Shown here: one piece after another, positions 45,795-52,986 of the stretch
Position numbering within the stretch: the first letter of the stretch is position 1
Layout: each line of letters starts with the position of its first letter
Assembly: GCF_000238395.3 (NCBI RefSeq)
Contig: NZ_CP011025.1
Coordinates: 1,054,001 to 1,118,000 of the forward strand
Length of the DNA stretch: 64,000 nt
Direction: 5' to 3'
Source: Pseudoalteromonas arctica A 37-1-2
GTDB lineage: Bacteria > Pseudomonadota > Gammaproteobacteria > Enterobacterales > Alteromonadaceae
Program-made: the position numbers and the translations under genes
Notes under the pieces: model-generated
Told to the model about the DNA's origin: nothing
The model's database searches: none
The model's input: the letters and a program-made list of their open reading frames with translations, nothing else

Positions 45795-45956
45795 ATACCA
45801 ATCCGCGATAATACTTAATCATTTTGCGGTGCTAAACGTGTTGCTACCGGCGTTAAAAAATTATCATTTAGAACAACTAAATATCAAATTTTTTGCCTAG
45901 CTATCAACACGTTTTTCCATCCTCAAAATAGATCACTTAATTAAGCGAATTGGTAT
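45795..45956. repeat. MITE-like element, ATACCAAT family, copy 1 (162 bp)
   Basis: The ends ATACCAATCCGC (45795-45806) and GCGAATTGGTAT (45945-45956) are inverted repeats with one mismatch. Read on the minus strand, the core (GGCAAAAAATTT, TTTAGTTGTTCTAAAT, TTTTTAACG) matches the copies at 50110-50262 (also minus) and 51881-52041 (plus). No ORF is present. Confidence 0.75.
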
Positions 45957-45960
45957 AATA

Positions 45961-45992
45961 AAAAAGGGAGCAACTAAGTTGCTCCCTTTTTT
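45961..45992. terminator. Bidirectional terminator between putP and yebG
   Basis: AAAAAGGGAGCAAC (45961-45974), loop TAA, GTTGCTCCCTTTTT (45978-45991), then T. A perfect 14-bp stem with A and T runs on each side, suitable for both convergent genes. Confidence 0.9.
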
Positions 45993-46031
45993 ATTTAGTT
46001 TGTCCCGTCCGAGGAGAGGGCAATCTACGAG

Positions 46032-46349
46032 TTAACTTGCTTTTTTATCGTTGTTATCTTCAATTGATGCAACGTTATCTGACTTTTTACTTTTTGCTGG
46101 CGCTTTGGTAACAACTGGATCTTTGCCGCCCTTTAATATGGTCATAAAGTCATCTTTGCTTTTCGCTATTTCTAAAGCAAGTGATTCAATTTGTTGCTCA
46201 CTAAGCGGTACGTCTACCTTTTCTAGCATTAGCTCAAGTGATTCTGCTATATCGAGCATCTTGTCATAAGCATCAGCTTCTTTTTTGGTAGTAAACGTCA
46301 TACGCTCGACTCCGTTTCGTTCTACAACATATTTAACAACAACAGCCAT
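46032..46349 (-). CDS. yebG: YebG family SOS-inducible protein
   Basis: YebG is a small DNA-damage-inducible protein of unknown biochemical role. The N-terminus MAVVVKYVVERNGVERM with FTTKKEADAYDKMLDIAESL matches the E. coli YebG pattern closely. The start at 46349 is the family start; the open frame runs nine codons further upstream. A Lys/Ala/Ser-rich tail of about 30 residues is added at the C-terminus. A consensus LexA box lies 52 bases upstream, so SOS control is likely. Confidence 0.92.
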   Translation of the reverse strand: MAVVVKYVVERNGVERMTFTTKKEADAYDKMLDIAESLELMLEKVDVPLSEQQIESLALEIAKSKDDFMTILKGGKDPVVTKAPAKSKKSDNVASIEDNNDKKAS

Positions 46350-46662
46350 GATTTCTCCTGCAAAATTGCTTGGCACCGTGGTTTGTAAAAACCATTAGAT
46401 TACTGTTTTTATGTACAGTAATGGTTTGGGCGTAAATTTGCAAGCGCGAAGTATTAATTTTTAGGTGTCTTAAATTTGACAAAAAACGGTAACTTTACTT
46501 TAGTTAAGCAATCACTTGTTGTACCAGCTGCATTTTCAGGATTTCGGATCATAGTGATAATGCGTTTAGGTACACTTTAAATGATGAGCTTTTCAGTTCC
46601 TTACTTTTTGGTTTTCCTGAGCAACATTCAAAATTAAGAAAAGAAGAATAGGGACAAGTTTG
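46350..46662. other. Divergent intergenic region, yebG and comEA-like gene
   Basis: These 313 bases hold the LexA box (46401-46420) and the start regions of both genes. No further gene or repeat was recognised. Confidence 0.5.
46401..46420. promoter_or_regulatory. LexA (SOS) box upstream of yebG
   Basis: TACTGTTTTTATGTACAGTA has the invariant CTG-N10-CAG core and both outer TA pairs of the gammaproteobacterial LexA consensus. It is 52 bases upstream of the yebG start. Confidence 0.88.
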
Positions 46663-46959
46663 ATGAAAACGTTAAAAAATTTATTCATAATAAGCTTATT
46701 ATGCTTACTACCTGCAACTACCGTATATGCACAATTATCGGAAGTAACTAAGCAAATGCCTCAAGTTGAGACAATTAGTATAAATAATGCTGATGCAGGT
46801 ATGCTTGCTAAGCTACCAGGTATAGGTAAGAAAAAAGCGCAGGCAATAGTGGACTTCCGTGAAGAAAACGGCGAATTTAAAAGCGTCAGTGATTTATCGC
46901 AAGTTAAAGGAATTGGTAAAAAACTATTAGCCAAATTAGAGGGGAAAATTTCACTTTAA
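46663..46959 (+). CDS. ComEA-family secreted helix-hairpin-helix protein
   Basis: The 98-residue protein has a signal peptide (cut near VYA-QLS) and two helix-hairpin-helix motifs (LAKLPGIGKKKAQAIVDFREENG and LSQVKGIGKKLLAKLEG). This is the ComEA family, which binds incoming DNA in the periplasm during natural transformation. In many gammaproteobacteria such short ComEA proteins exist without proof of competence. ATG 46663 is used; the TTG just before it is in frame. It stands alone, closed by a terminator. Confidence 0.92.
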   Translation: MKTLKNLFIISLLCLLPATTVYAQLSEVTKQMPQVETISINNADAGMLAKLPGIGKKKAQAIVDFREENGEFKSVSDLSQVKGIGKKLLAKLEGKISL

Positions 46960-46973
46960 TAGCAGTAGATAAC

Positions 46974-46998
46974 AATCAGGGCGCTATGCGCCCTGATT
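46974..46998. terminator. Bidirectional hairpin after the comEA-like gene
   Basis: AATCAGGGCGC (46974-46984), loop TAT, GCGCCCTGATT (46988-46998). A perfect 11-bp stem between convergent genes. It overlaps the last codons of the minus-strand gene, so the stop of that gene sits at the stem. The T-run is modest. Confidence 0.75.
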
Positions 46999-47286
46999 AA
47001 ATTGTTTTAATGCATCGCTTAAGTGTTTTTTAGCAAAGTTGATTTCAATAGGTGTTGTTAAAAGTGGGTAGCAAAGTCCGCCGAGTATCAAAAACGGGAT
47101 TAATATCCAACCTTTAAATACCGTGAATATTAAAAATAGTGGACTTAGTAATATTAATTTAATAATACGTAGTAACACTTTATCAGTTGGCGATAACATA
47201 CTTAAAGAAAGTGCTATTACGTCCTGACGCTTGCGTACCTTTAGGTGCTTAAGCTCATCTAATTGGCTTGAAAAAAATGTAAACAT
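46984..47286 (-). CDS. Small membrane protein of unknown function next to dsbB
   Basis: I do not recognise this 100-residue protein with confidence; it may belong to a small DUF family confined to marine gammaproteobacteria. It has a charged N-terminal third (LDELKHLKVRKRQDVIALS), then two closely spaced hydrophobic segments (about residues 43-58 and 61-77), and a short polar tail. It starts 1 base after the dsbB stop on the same strand, so the two are almost certainly cotranscribed. A link to disulfide formation is only guilt by association. Confidence 0.7.
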   Translation of the reverse strand: MFTFFSSQLDELKHLKVRKRQDVIALSLSMLSPTDKVLLRIIKLILLSPLFLIFTVFKGWILIPFLILGGLCYPLLTTPIEINFAKKHLSDALKQFNQGA

Positions 47287-47287
47287 A

Positions 47288-47806
47288 TCAAATCGACTTT
47301 TTAATTAATAAACGGCCAATAACTATAATAAATAGTGTTAGTGAGAAAATCCCAAATATAATTTCCATCCAAGCAGGCATGCTCAAACCAACAAATTGCC
47401 AATCTATATTTCCACAATCCCCGGTCGCCTGAAAAAAGCTAGGTATCCATTCATGTAACGGCATAAACGATGGGAAGTTTGGTTCAAACTCACAGCTAAA
47501 TGCAAAAGGGTCTGTGGTGGTTTGCATATCAATATGCTCGCGAGCAATTAAATATCCCCAAACACTCGATACACCCCAAATTACATACGCTAATATACGA
47601 ACTGCTTTGCTCTGTGGTTTAGTCGAACCTACAATTCCTGCGCCTAATAGACCCAGTACGGCTGTACGTTGATATATGCACATTATGCAAGGCGCCAATC
47701 CCATTTGGTATTGAAAGAAAAGGGCGGTCACTTCAAGTAAAAAAACGATAGCTGTAAATAAAAGCCACGGGGTACGTTGGGTGGGTAATTGCGCAAGCCA
47801 GTTCAT
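47288..47806 (-). CDS. dsbB: Disulfide bond formation protein DsbB
   Basis: DsbB reoxidises DsbA and passes electrons to quinones. The 172-residue, four-helix inner-membrane protein has the first periplasmic cysteine pair CIMC and a second pair around SCEFEPNFP and ATGDCG, as the family requires. The conserved Arg in IYQRTAVLG follows the CxxC. It is divergent from fadR with a 542-base gap where related genomes often carry nhaB. Confidence 0.95.
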   Translation of the reverse strand: MNWLAQLPTQRTPWLLFTAIVFLLEVTALFFQYQMGLAPCIMCIYQRTAVLGLLGAGIVGSTKPQSKAVRILAYVIWGVSSVWGYLIAREHIDMQTTTDPFAFSCEFEPNFPSFMPLHEWIPSFFQATGDCGNIDWQFVGLSMPAWMEIIFGIFSLTLFIIVIGRLLIKKSI

Positions 47807-48348
47807 AAAAATTCCGCGTTTAAATAAGACGTTAGATTATGACCTAGGATAATGTATGCGGCAACAAAAAGGAAAAAAAAGCTACCGAAGTCGCTTTTTA
47901 TAAGATGAAATTTTTGACCACTCAATGCAGCCTCAGCAGAGGCTACATGGCGCTCTACTTAGTTCCCATTGATACATAAGCTTAGTTATATCGCTTACTT
48001 ATACAACATTGGTACATTGCCTAATCAATTCTTTAAAGTTGCGGTTAGAACGCTCTGTTGTATAGGTGTTCCTTTTTAATGTACTTATGTGTTTTAAGTT
48101 GATTCAGCTAGGTATGGTGTAAATAAAATATCAATAATTACAATGTACCTACAATGAATATTGCTCTGTATATTTATACATTGTAGCGATATTAGAGAAA
48201 CCTAAATTTTATTATTTATTAATCTTTAATTTCTACTCATTTGCTTATTAATATACCTGACTTTACTTGTTAGTTATGCTTCGTCTGGTACAATCAGTCA
48301 GTTATTCGTGTAAAACGATGAGTGTTGATTAATTCGAGTGGGAACTGG
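47807..48348. other. Long intergenic region between dsbB and fadR
   Basis: No coding sequence is convincing in these 542 bases. CTACAATG (48149-48156) and CATTGTAG (48179-48186) form an 8-bp inverted repeat about 165 bases before fadR, with a further TACAATGTA at 48139-48147. These could be operator-like sites. The region should hold the promoters of both genes, and it occupies the position of nhaB in E. coli and Vibrio. Confidence 0.5.
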
Positions 48349-49062
48349 ATGAGAATTTTTAAAGCGAAAAGCCCAGCAGGATTTGCTGAAGAATATATAG
48401 TTGAATCTATTTGGAACGGCGATTTCCCTCCAGGTTCAATTCTACCTGCCGAGCGAGAACTTTCAGAGTTAATTGGTGTAACAAGAACGACCTTGAGAGA
48501 AGTATTACAGCGTTTAGCACGTGATGGTTGGTTAACAATTCAGCATGGTAAACCAACAAAAGTAAATAACTTTTGGGAGACGTCTGGCTTAAATATTCTT
48601 GAAACACTAGCGCGCTTAGATGAAGACAAGATGCCAGAGCTGACAGATCAGCTTTTATCTGCACGTACTAATATTAGTGCTATTTATACACGTGCTGCAA
48701 TTAAGTTAAATCCTGAACGTGTAATTGAAATTTTATCACAAAGCCATGAGCTAGAAGATACTGCGCAGGCATTTGCTGACTACGATTACAAAGTTCATCA
48801 TGAATTAGCCGTTGCGGGTAATAACCGTATTTATGTATTAATACTCAACGGTTTTAGAGGTTTTTATTCAAAGATTGGTTGTCATTACTTCTCTGATGCT
48901 GGAACTCGTGAACTTGCTCGTCAGTTTTATAAAGATTTAACAATCTTGGCAGAAAATAAAGAGCACGATGGTGCTATTTCGATGATGCGTAAATACGGTC
49001 ATCAAACAGGTGAGATTTGGCAAAAAATCCGTGGCGATATGCCCTCGGATATAATGGATTAA
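48349..49062 (+). CDS. fadR: Fatty acid metabolism regulator FadR
   Basis: FadR is a GntR-family regulator that represses fatty acid degradation and activates fabA/fabB until acyl-CoA binds. The DNA-binding domain is nearly identical to that of E. coli ([38 protein letters not shown]). The C-terminal acyl-CoA domain keeps [21 protein letters not shown] and YGHQTGEIW. From ATG 48349 the product has 237 residues, the size of E. coli FadR. This start is chosen because it gives the family N-terminus ([15 protein letters not shown]) with GAGTGGGA upstream. Confidence 0.96.
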   Translation: MRIFKAKSPAGFAEEYIVESIWNGDFPPGSILPAERELSELIGVTRTTLREVLQRLARDGWLTIQHGKPTKVNNFWETSGLNILETLARLDEDKMPELTDQLLSARTNISAIYTRAAIKLNPERVIEILSQSHELEDTAQAFADYDYKVHHELAVAGNNRIYVLILNGFRGFYSKIGCHYFSDAGTRELARQFYKDLTILAENKEHDGAISMMRKYGHQTGEIWQKIRGDMPSDIMD

Positions 49063-49073
49063 ATCTAAACGAG

Positions 49074-49097
49074 AAACCTGCATTTGCAGGTTTTTTT
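49074..49097 (+). terminator. Terminator after fadR
   Basis: AAACCTGCA (49074-49082) pairs with TGCAGGTTT (49085-49093) across a tight loop and is followed by TTTT. It lies 11 bases after the fadR stop. Confidence 0.85.
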
Positions 49098-49112
49098 GTA
49101 TCTGCAAAAATT

Positions 49113-49238
49113 AATACCGCATTATATGAATTTTTAAACAATTTAATGAATTAACCCTTCTTCAGTAACGTCAAAAGTTCTATCTAATTACAACGCAATT
49201 CACACTTCAAAATAGACCTATTATCCAAGCAGATTAGT
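49113..49238. repeat. Possible degenerate copy of the ATACCAAT element
   Basis: One end (GCAGATTAGT-like, 49229-49238, with AATAGACCTATTAT just inside) resembles the right part of the element at 50110-50262. The other end reads ATACCGCATTATAT instead of ATACCAAT. The central core is poorly matched, so this copy is uncertain. Confidence 0.4.
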
Positions 49239-49426
49239 GCAAGTTGTAAGTGTTCGTTATTTTCGATTGCTCACATCGTTAAATGCGATTGTTCTTTTGT
49301 AGTGAATAACTTTAGAATACCAATTAATTATATGTGTGCGCTATTGGTTTTTAATTTTTAGCGCCCATATAAGTACCAGCATTGCGAAAGCAATTGAAAA
49401 CAAACTCAAAATATTTGGAGAATAAA

Positions 49427-50032
49427 ATGGGTGTATTAGTAGGCCGCCAGGCACCAGACTTTACCGCTGCAGCTGTTCTTGGTAATGGTGAAATTGTAGA
49501 TAGCTATAACCTTCATGAAACAATTAAAGGTAAAAAAGCAGTTATCTTCTTTTACCCACTAGATTTCACGTTTGTATGTCCTTCTGAACTTATTGCATTT
49601 GATAAGCGTTTTGAAGAGTTTCAAAAGCGTGGCGTAGAAGTAATTGGTGTTTCTATCGATTCACAATTCTCACATAACGCATGGCGTAACACTGCTGTTG
49701 CAGACGGCGGTATTGGTAAAGTTCAATACGCACTAGTTGCAGATGTTAAACACGAAATTTGTAAAGCGTATGACGTTGAGCATCCAGAAGCGGGTGTTGC
49801 ATTTCGTGGTTCATTCTTAATCGACGAAGAAGGCAATGTACGTCACCAAGTAGTGAACGATTTACCACTAGGTCGTAACATCGACGAAATGCTTCGCATG
49901 GTTGACGCGCTAGCGTTCCACACTGAACACGGTGAAGTATGTCCTGCTGGTTGGACTGAAGGTAAAAAAGGTATGGACGCAAGCCCTGAAGGCGTTGCTA
50001 AGTTCTTATCTGAAAACGAAGGCGAACTATAA
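49427..50032 (+). CDS. 2-Cys peroxiredoxin (AhpC/Prx1 type)
   Basis: This thiol peroxidase reduces hydrogen peroxide and organic peroxides. The 201-residue protein has the peroxidatic Cys51 in DFTFVCPSE and the resolving Cys172 in GEVCPAGW, with the GGIGKVQYAL (GG[LV]G-type) loop and a C-terminal helix typical of eukaryote-like, sensitive Prx1 enzymes. ATG 49427 is preceded by TTTGGAG at the right distance; the open frame extends 15 codons upstream without a ribosome binding site. It is a single gene with its own terminator. No AhpF is nearby, so thioredoxin is the likely reductant. Confidence 0.94.
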   Translation: MGVLVGRQAPDFTAAAVLGNGEIVDSYNLHETIKGKKAVIFFYPLDFTFVCPSELIAFDKRFEEFQKRGVEVIGVSIDSQFSHNAWRNTAVADGGIGKVQYALVADVKHEICKAYDVEHPEAGVAFRGSFLIDEEGNVRHQVVNDLPLGRNIDEMLRMVDALAFHTEHGEVCPAGWTEGKKGMDASPEGVAKFLSENEGEL

Positions 50033-50052
50033 TTTAGCCCTTAGTTTTAAAT

Positions 50053-50083
50053 AAAAAAACCGCCAAATTTTGGCGGTTTTTTT
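50053..50083 (+). terminator. Terminator after the peroxiredoxin gene
   Basis: A-rich arm with ACCGCCAAA (left) and TTTGGCGGT (right) forms a near-perfect stem flanked by seven A and seven T residues, about 20 bases after the stop. Confidence 0.9.
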
Positions 50084-50109
50084 GTGTCTTTTATTTAGAA
50101 GGGACGCTC

Positions 50110-50262
50110 ATACCAATGTGCATTAATTTTGAGTAGCTCAACAAGTTGAATTATACTATAAAGTCGTTAAAAATTAATTTAAAACAACTAGATGAAAAAA
50201 TTTGCGTAGTTATAGCGTTATTTTCTTACCGTTAAATAGACCCTATATAAGCAGGCTAGTAT
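50110..50262. repeat. MITE-like element, ATACCAAT family, copy 2 (153 bp)
   Basis: It begins ATACCAATGTGC (50110) and ends GCAGGCTAGTAT (50262), a diverged inverted repeat. Its reverse complement runs in parallel with the element at 51881-52041 over most of its length (GGGTCTATTTAACG, AAGAAAAT.ACGCTA, CTAGTTG, TTTTTAACGAC), so the two are inverted copies of one family. Confidence 0.75.
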
Positions 50263-50456
50263 TACATTAGCTAACTGGTTTTTGTTTTATTTACGGGGAA
50301 TGTAGTTTTTGTTTACAACAGGTTTGCGTATGCCCTCATAGCCCTTATTTGTATGTAATAAATTTAACTGTTTTAATAAACTAAGTGCACTGATGGTGAG
50401 TAGCTGATTTGCAGTTATAATTTAAAAAATAATTTCAATTATCCTTTCTTGAAATT

Positions 50457-50484
50457 AAAAACGCCTAATAAATTAGGCGTTTTT
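50457..50484. terminator. Terminator of smpB (bidirectional)
   Basis: AAAAACGCCTAAT (50457-50469) and ATTAGGCGTTTTT (50472-50484) form a perfect 13-bp stem with a 2-base gap, immediately beyond the smpB stop on the minus strand. Confidence 0.9.
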
Positions 50485-50486
50485 AT

Positions 50487-50966
50487 TTATGCTTTATGCT
50501 TCATTAAGCGTTCTTTTTCACGCGACCAGTCTTTATCTTTACCGTCTTCGCGTTTGTCGTGTAATTTCTTACCTTTTGCTAAATGAAACTCAAGTTTTAC
50601 CCAGCATTTTTTCCAGTACATCGCTGTAGCTATTAAAGAATAGCCATCGCGCTCTGTAGCACCGAATAAACGGTCAAGTTCGCGTCTGCTTAATAGCAAT
50701 TTACGATAACGTAGTGGATCGCAAATTACATGGGTCGACGCACTAATAAGTGGCTGAATTTGACTGCCAAGTAAAAATGCTTCGCCATTTTTAAGATGAA
50801 TATAAGTTTCTGTGATATTTACTTTACCAGCTCGGATACTTTTAACTTCCCAGCCTTGTAGTTCAACACCCGCTTCAAACTTATCGTGTAAAAAATACTC
50901 ATGTCGCGCTTTTTTGTTTAGCGCGATGGTATTACTTGTCGATTTTGATGAATTTTTCTTAGCCAT
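50487..50966 (-). CDS. smpB: tmRNA-binding protein SmpB
   Basis: SmpB brings tmRNA to stalled ribosomes for trans-translation. The 159-residue protein has the family motifs [33 protein letters not shown], and the C-terminal basic tail [26 protein letters not shown] that mimics the codon-anticodon arm. It is divergent from ratA, a pairing conserved in gammaproteobacteria. Confidence 0.97.
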   Translation of the reverse strand: MAKKNSSKSTSNTIALNKKARHEYFLHDKFEAGVELQGWEVKSIRAGKVNITETYIHLKNGEAFLLGSQIQPLISASTHVICDPLRYRKLLLSRRELDRLFGATERDGYSLIATAMYWKKCWVKLEFHLAKGKKLHDKREDGKDKDWSREKERLMKHKA

Positions 50967-51113
50967 AGTGCCCTATAATATACGTAATGTGAGATGTTTT
51001 ACATCGATTTTTTTAATAATGCTTTTAAAAATTTAGCTTTAATTTAAGCAGCATGAAAATTTGGGGAAACGCGTAAAGCTTGCTAAAATTCGCCCACACA
51101 GTTGGGAGTGAGT

Positions 51114-51554
51114 ATGCCACAAATAGAAAAAAGTGCGCTGGTTATGTACAGCACTAAAGAGATGTTTGATCTAGTTAATGATGTAGAAGCTTATTCACAG
51201 TTTTTACCAAATTGCTCAGACTCAAAAATTGTTTCACAGCACGATAATAACATGACCGCGAGTTTAGAAATATCTAAGGCGGGTATAAAAAAGTGGTTTA
51301 CCACCGAAAACACCTTTGTTGATGAACAAACCGTGTTACTGCGCCTTGTTGATGGTCCATTTAAGATGTTAAAAGGGCGCTGGCACTTTCAAGCGCTTGA
51401 TACTAAAGCTTGTAAAGTACAGTTAGAGTTAGAGTTTGAATTTTCGAGTAAATTGGTAGAGCTCGCTTTTGGTAAGATTTTTAATGATGTAGCCAAAAAT
51501 ATGGTGAGTGCATTTACTCAGCGTGCAAAGCAGGTTTATGGAGCGCGAGTATGA
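51114..51554 (+). CDS. ratA: RatA, ubiquinone-binding START-domain protein
   Basis: RatA is a START-like (polyketide cyclase/coenzyme Q-binding, Coq10-type) protein; in E. coli it was described as a toxin that blocks ribosome subunit joining. The 146-residue protein starts MPQIEKSALVMYSTKEMFDLVNDVEAY and shows FLPNCSDSKIV and FKMLKGRWHF. ATG 51114 follows GGGAG five bases away, so the upstream TTG in the same frame (51102) is not used. It overlaps the rnfH-like gene by 4 bases. Confidence 0.92.
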   Translation: MPQIEKSALVMYSTKEMFDLVNDVEAYSQFLPNCSDSKIVSQHDNNMTASLEISKAGIKKWFTTENTFVDEQTVLLRLVDGPFKMLKGRWHFQALDTKACKVQLELEFEFSSKLVELAFGKIFNDVAKNMVSAFTQRAKQVYGARV

Positions 51555-51874
51555 TTAATGTTGAGGTGGTCTTTGCATTACCGACCACGGCCACGTGTTT
51601 ATCAATTGAAGTGCCACAAGGGACGACAGTCGAGCAAGCTGTTATTCAGTCAGGTATTATAGAAAAGTGCCCAGAAATAGATGCCACATCGCTAACGTTA
51701 GGTGTGTGGAATCGAACTGTAAAAGCTAACTATGAATTAAAAGACGGTGACCGTATAGAAATATACCGCCCATTAATTGCAGACCCTAAAGATGCGCGCA
51801 GAAAGCGTGCTGAAAAAGCAAAAGATGAAGGTCGGGCAAATAAAATAACAGGTGGACGTCCAATAGAGCGGTAA
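51551..51874 (+). CDS. RnfH/RatB family ubiquitin-fold protein
   Basis: The 107-residue protein is a beta-grasp RnfH/UPF0125 protein (INVEVVFALP, VEQAVIQSGI, LGVWNRTVKANYELKDGDRIEIYRPLIADPKDARRKRAE), known as RatB beside RatA. Its biochemical role is not settled. It overlaps ratA (ATGA) and so forms a two-gene operon. Confidence 0.93.
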   Translation: MINVEVVFALPTTATCLSIEVPQGTTVEQAVIQSGIIEKCPEIDATSLTLGVWNRTVKANYELKDGDRIEIYRPLIADPKDARRKRAEKAKDEGRANKITGGRPIER

Positions 51875-51880
51875 TTATTT

Positions 51881-52041
51881 ATACCAATCTGTTTATATAT
51901 GGGGTCTATTTAACGTTAAGAAAATTACGCTAGAACTAGGCAAAAATTTTTGTATCTAGTTGCTCTAAATAAAAGATTTTTAACGACGTTATAGTGCAAT
52001 TTAATTCGTTAAATTGATCAAAGATTTATGCAGGTTGGTAT
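51881..52041. repeat. MITE-like element, ATACCAAT family, copy 3 (161 bp)
   Basis: ATACCAATCTG (51881) and CAGGTTGGTAT (52031-52041) form terminal inverted repeats with one mismatch. The interior holds the same core as copies 1 and 2 (GGTCTATTTAACG, CTAGGCAAAAATTTTTG, CTAGTTGCTCTAAAT, TTTTTAACGACG) in the opposite orientation. It starts 7 bases after the rnfH-like stop. Confidence 0.78.
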
Positions 52042-52055
52042 TACTTATAAATACT

Positions 52056-52082
52056 AAAAAGGTGAGCATTGCTCACCTTTTT
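52056..52082. terminator. Bidirectional terminator between rnfH-like gene and bamE
   Basis: AAAAAGGTGAGC (52056-52067), loop ATT, GCTCACCTTTTT (52071-52082): a perfect 12-bp stem with A and T runs serving both convergent genes. Confidence 0.9.
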
Positions 52083-52101
52083 ATTGGCATTAAGTAGCGT
52101 A

Positions 52102-52461
52102 TTATTGCTCTAAAGGCGTATTAAAGTTTTCAGGTTGGTCATAATCACCTGAGATTGAAACTAACTTTTCATTTTCAAAGTTAATTACTAACTCTTTATT
52201 TTGTTCGTTTTTACGGCCTTTATTGAAGCTGTAAATATAACGCCAAGTGTTATTATCAAAGGCATCCTCGGCAATAGGTCTACCTAATACATAAATAACT
52301 TGCTCTCGAGTCATATTTACACGAAGTTTTTCAACATCAGATTGCTCTAAAAAGTTGCCTTGTGGGATGTTAATTCGGTATACCCAGCTAGAGCAACCAG
52401 CTGCTGAGCTAAGTGTTAAAGCAACGATAAGCCAAAGAGAAAAAGTTTTTAACGACTGCAT
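52102..52461 (-). CDS. bamE: Outer membrane assembly lipoprotein BamE (SmpA)
   Basis: BamE is a small lipoprotein of the BAM complex that inserts outer-membrane proteins. The 119-residue protein has a lipoprotein signal (SAAGC, Cys23) and the SmpA/OmlA core (IPQGNFLEQSDVEKLRVNMTREQVIYVLGRP, DNNTWRYIYSF). The genes smpB-ratA-rnfH-bamE form a conserved neighbourhood in gammaproteobacteria, here complete. Confidence 0.95.
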   Translation of the reverse strand: MQSLKTFSLWLIVALTLSSAAGCSSWVYRINIPQGNFLEQSDVEKLRVNMTREQVIYVLGRPIAEDAFDNNTWRYIYSFNKGRKNEQNKELVINFENEKLVSISGDYDQPENFNTPLEQ

Positions 52462-52568
52462 TGTTAGTTGTGATCCTTATTTTTTATAATCTGCATGATA
52501 CCGATTAGTCACTGAAGGTAAAACCCTTTTAAGCAATTGTTTTGTGTTAAGGGCGTTAAGGTAATGAT

Positions 52569-52898
52569 TTGACCACTAATAATGAAAAAAGTTTACAACA
52601 CATTGAAACGAATATTTTAAAAACCGAGTCTATTTGGTTTTTATATATAGTTGAAACGCGATTAGGCCATTGGTACACCGGGATCACGACTAATGTTGAA
52701 AAACGTTTTGCAACTCATCAAGCCGGGAAAGGAGCTAAAAATCTTAGAGGCAAAGGGCCGCTTTTACTTATCCATCAACAACAAGTGGGCAATAAAAGTG
52801 AAGCAAGTAAGCTTGAATATCAATTAAAAAAGCTCACTAGAGCCAAAAAGGAAGCGTACGTTTTAGCGTTTAATAGCGGCGATAGTGAAAACGCTTAG
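52569..52898 (+). CDS. GIY-YIG domain protein (YhbQ/UPF0213 type)
   Basis: The 109-residue protein is a single GIY-YIG nuclease-like domain: WFLYIVETRLGHWYTGITTNVEKR carries the paired GIY/YIG-type motifs in degenerate form, followed by HQAGKGAKNLRG and ASKLEYQLKKLTRAKK with the conserved Glu. This matches the YhbQ/UPF0213 group, some of which cut DNA. The only plausible start is TTG 52569 (an ATG at 52564 is in another frame and stops at once). AAGG about 8 bases upstream supports it weakly. Confidence 0.85.
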   Translation: MTTNNEKSLQHIETNILKTESIWFLYIVETRLGHWYTGITTNVEKRFATHQAGKGAKNLRGKGPLLLIHQQQVGNKSEASKLEYQLKKLTRAKKEAYVLAFNSGDSENA

Positions 52899-52986
52899 CT
52901 TGTTCAAATTAAGTATATTGGTTGTGAGCAAAAACTATCTTTGAATATAGTCATTGCTCACAACAGACGTGCAGTACTATAGCTGC

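Larger units (their letters stand above)
49063..49426. other. Intergenic region between fadR and peroxiredoxin gene
   Basis: These 364 bases hold the fadR terminator (49074-49097), a probable degenerate copy of the ATACCAAT element (about 49113-49238) and an imperfect hairpin GCGCTA/TAGCGC at 49338-49364 about 60 bases before the peroxiredoxin start. No gene is visible. Confidence 0.5.
50033..50486. other. Intergenic region between peroxiredoxin gene and smpB
   Basis: These 454 bases contain two terminators (50053-50083 and 50457-50484) and one MITE-like element (50110-50262). The remaining 200 bases are AT-rich. I looked for a tmRNA gene, often near smpB, and saw no tag-peptide reading frame or tRNA-like end. 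Confidence 0.55.

Noticed and set aside
50084..50456. Search for a tmRNA gene next to smpB
   Set aside because: No tRNA-like ends, no tag-peptide frame and no stable overall fold were seen; the region is instead a repeat element and AT-rich spacer.
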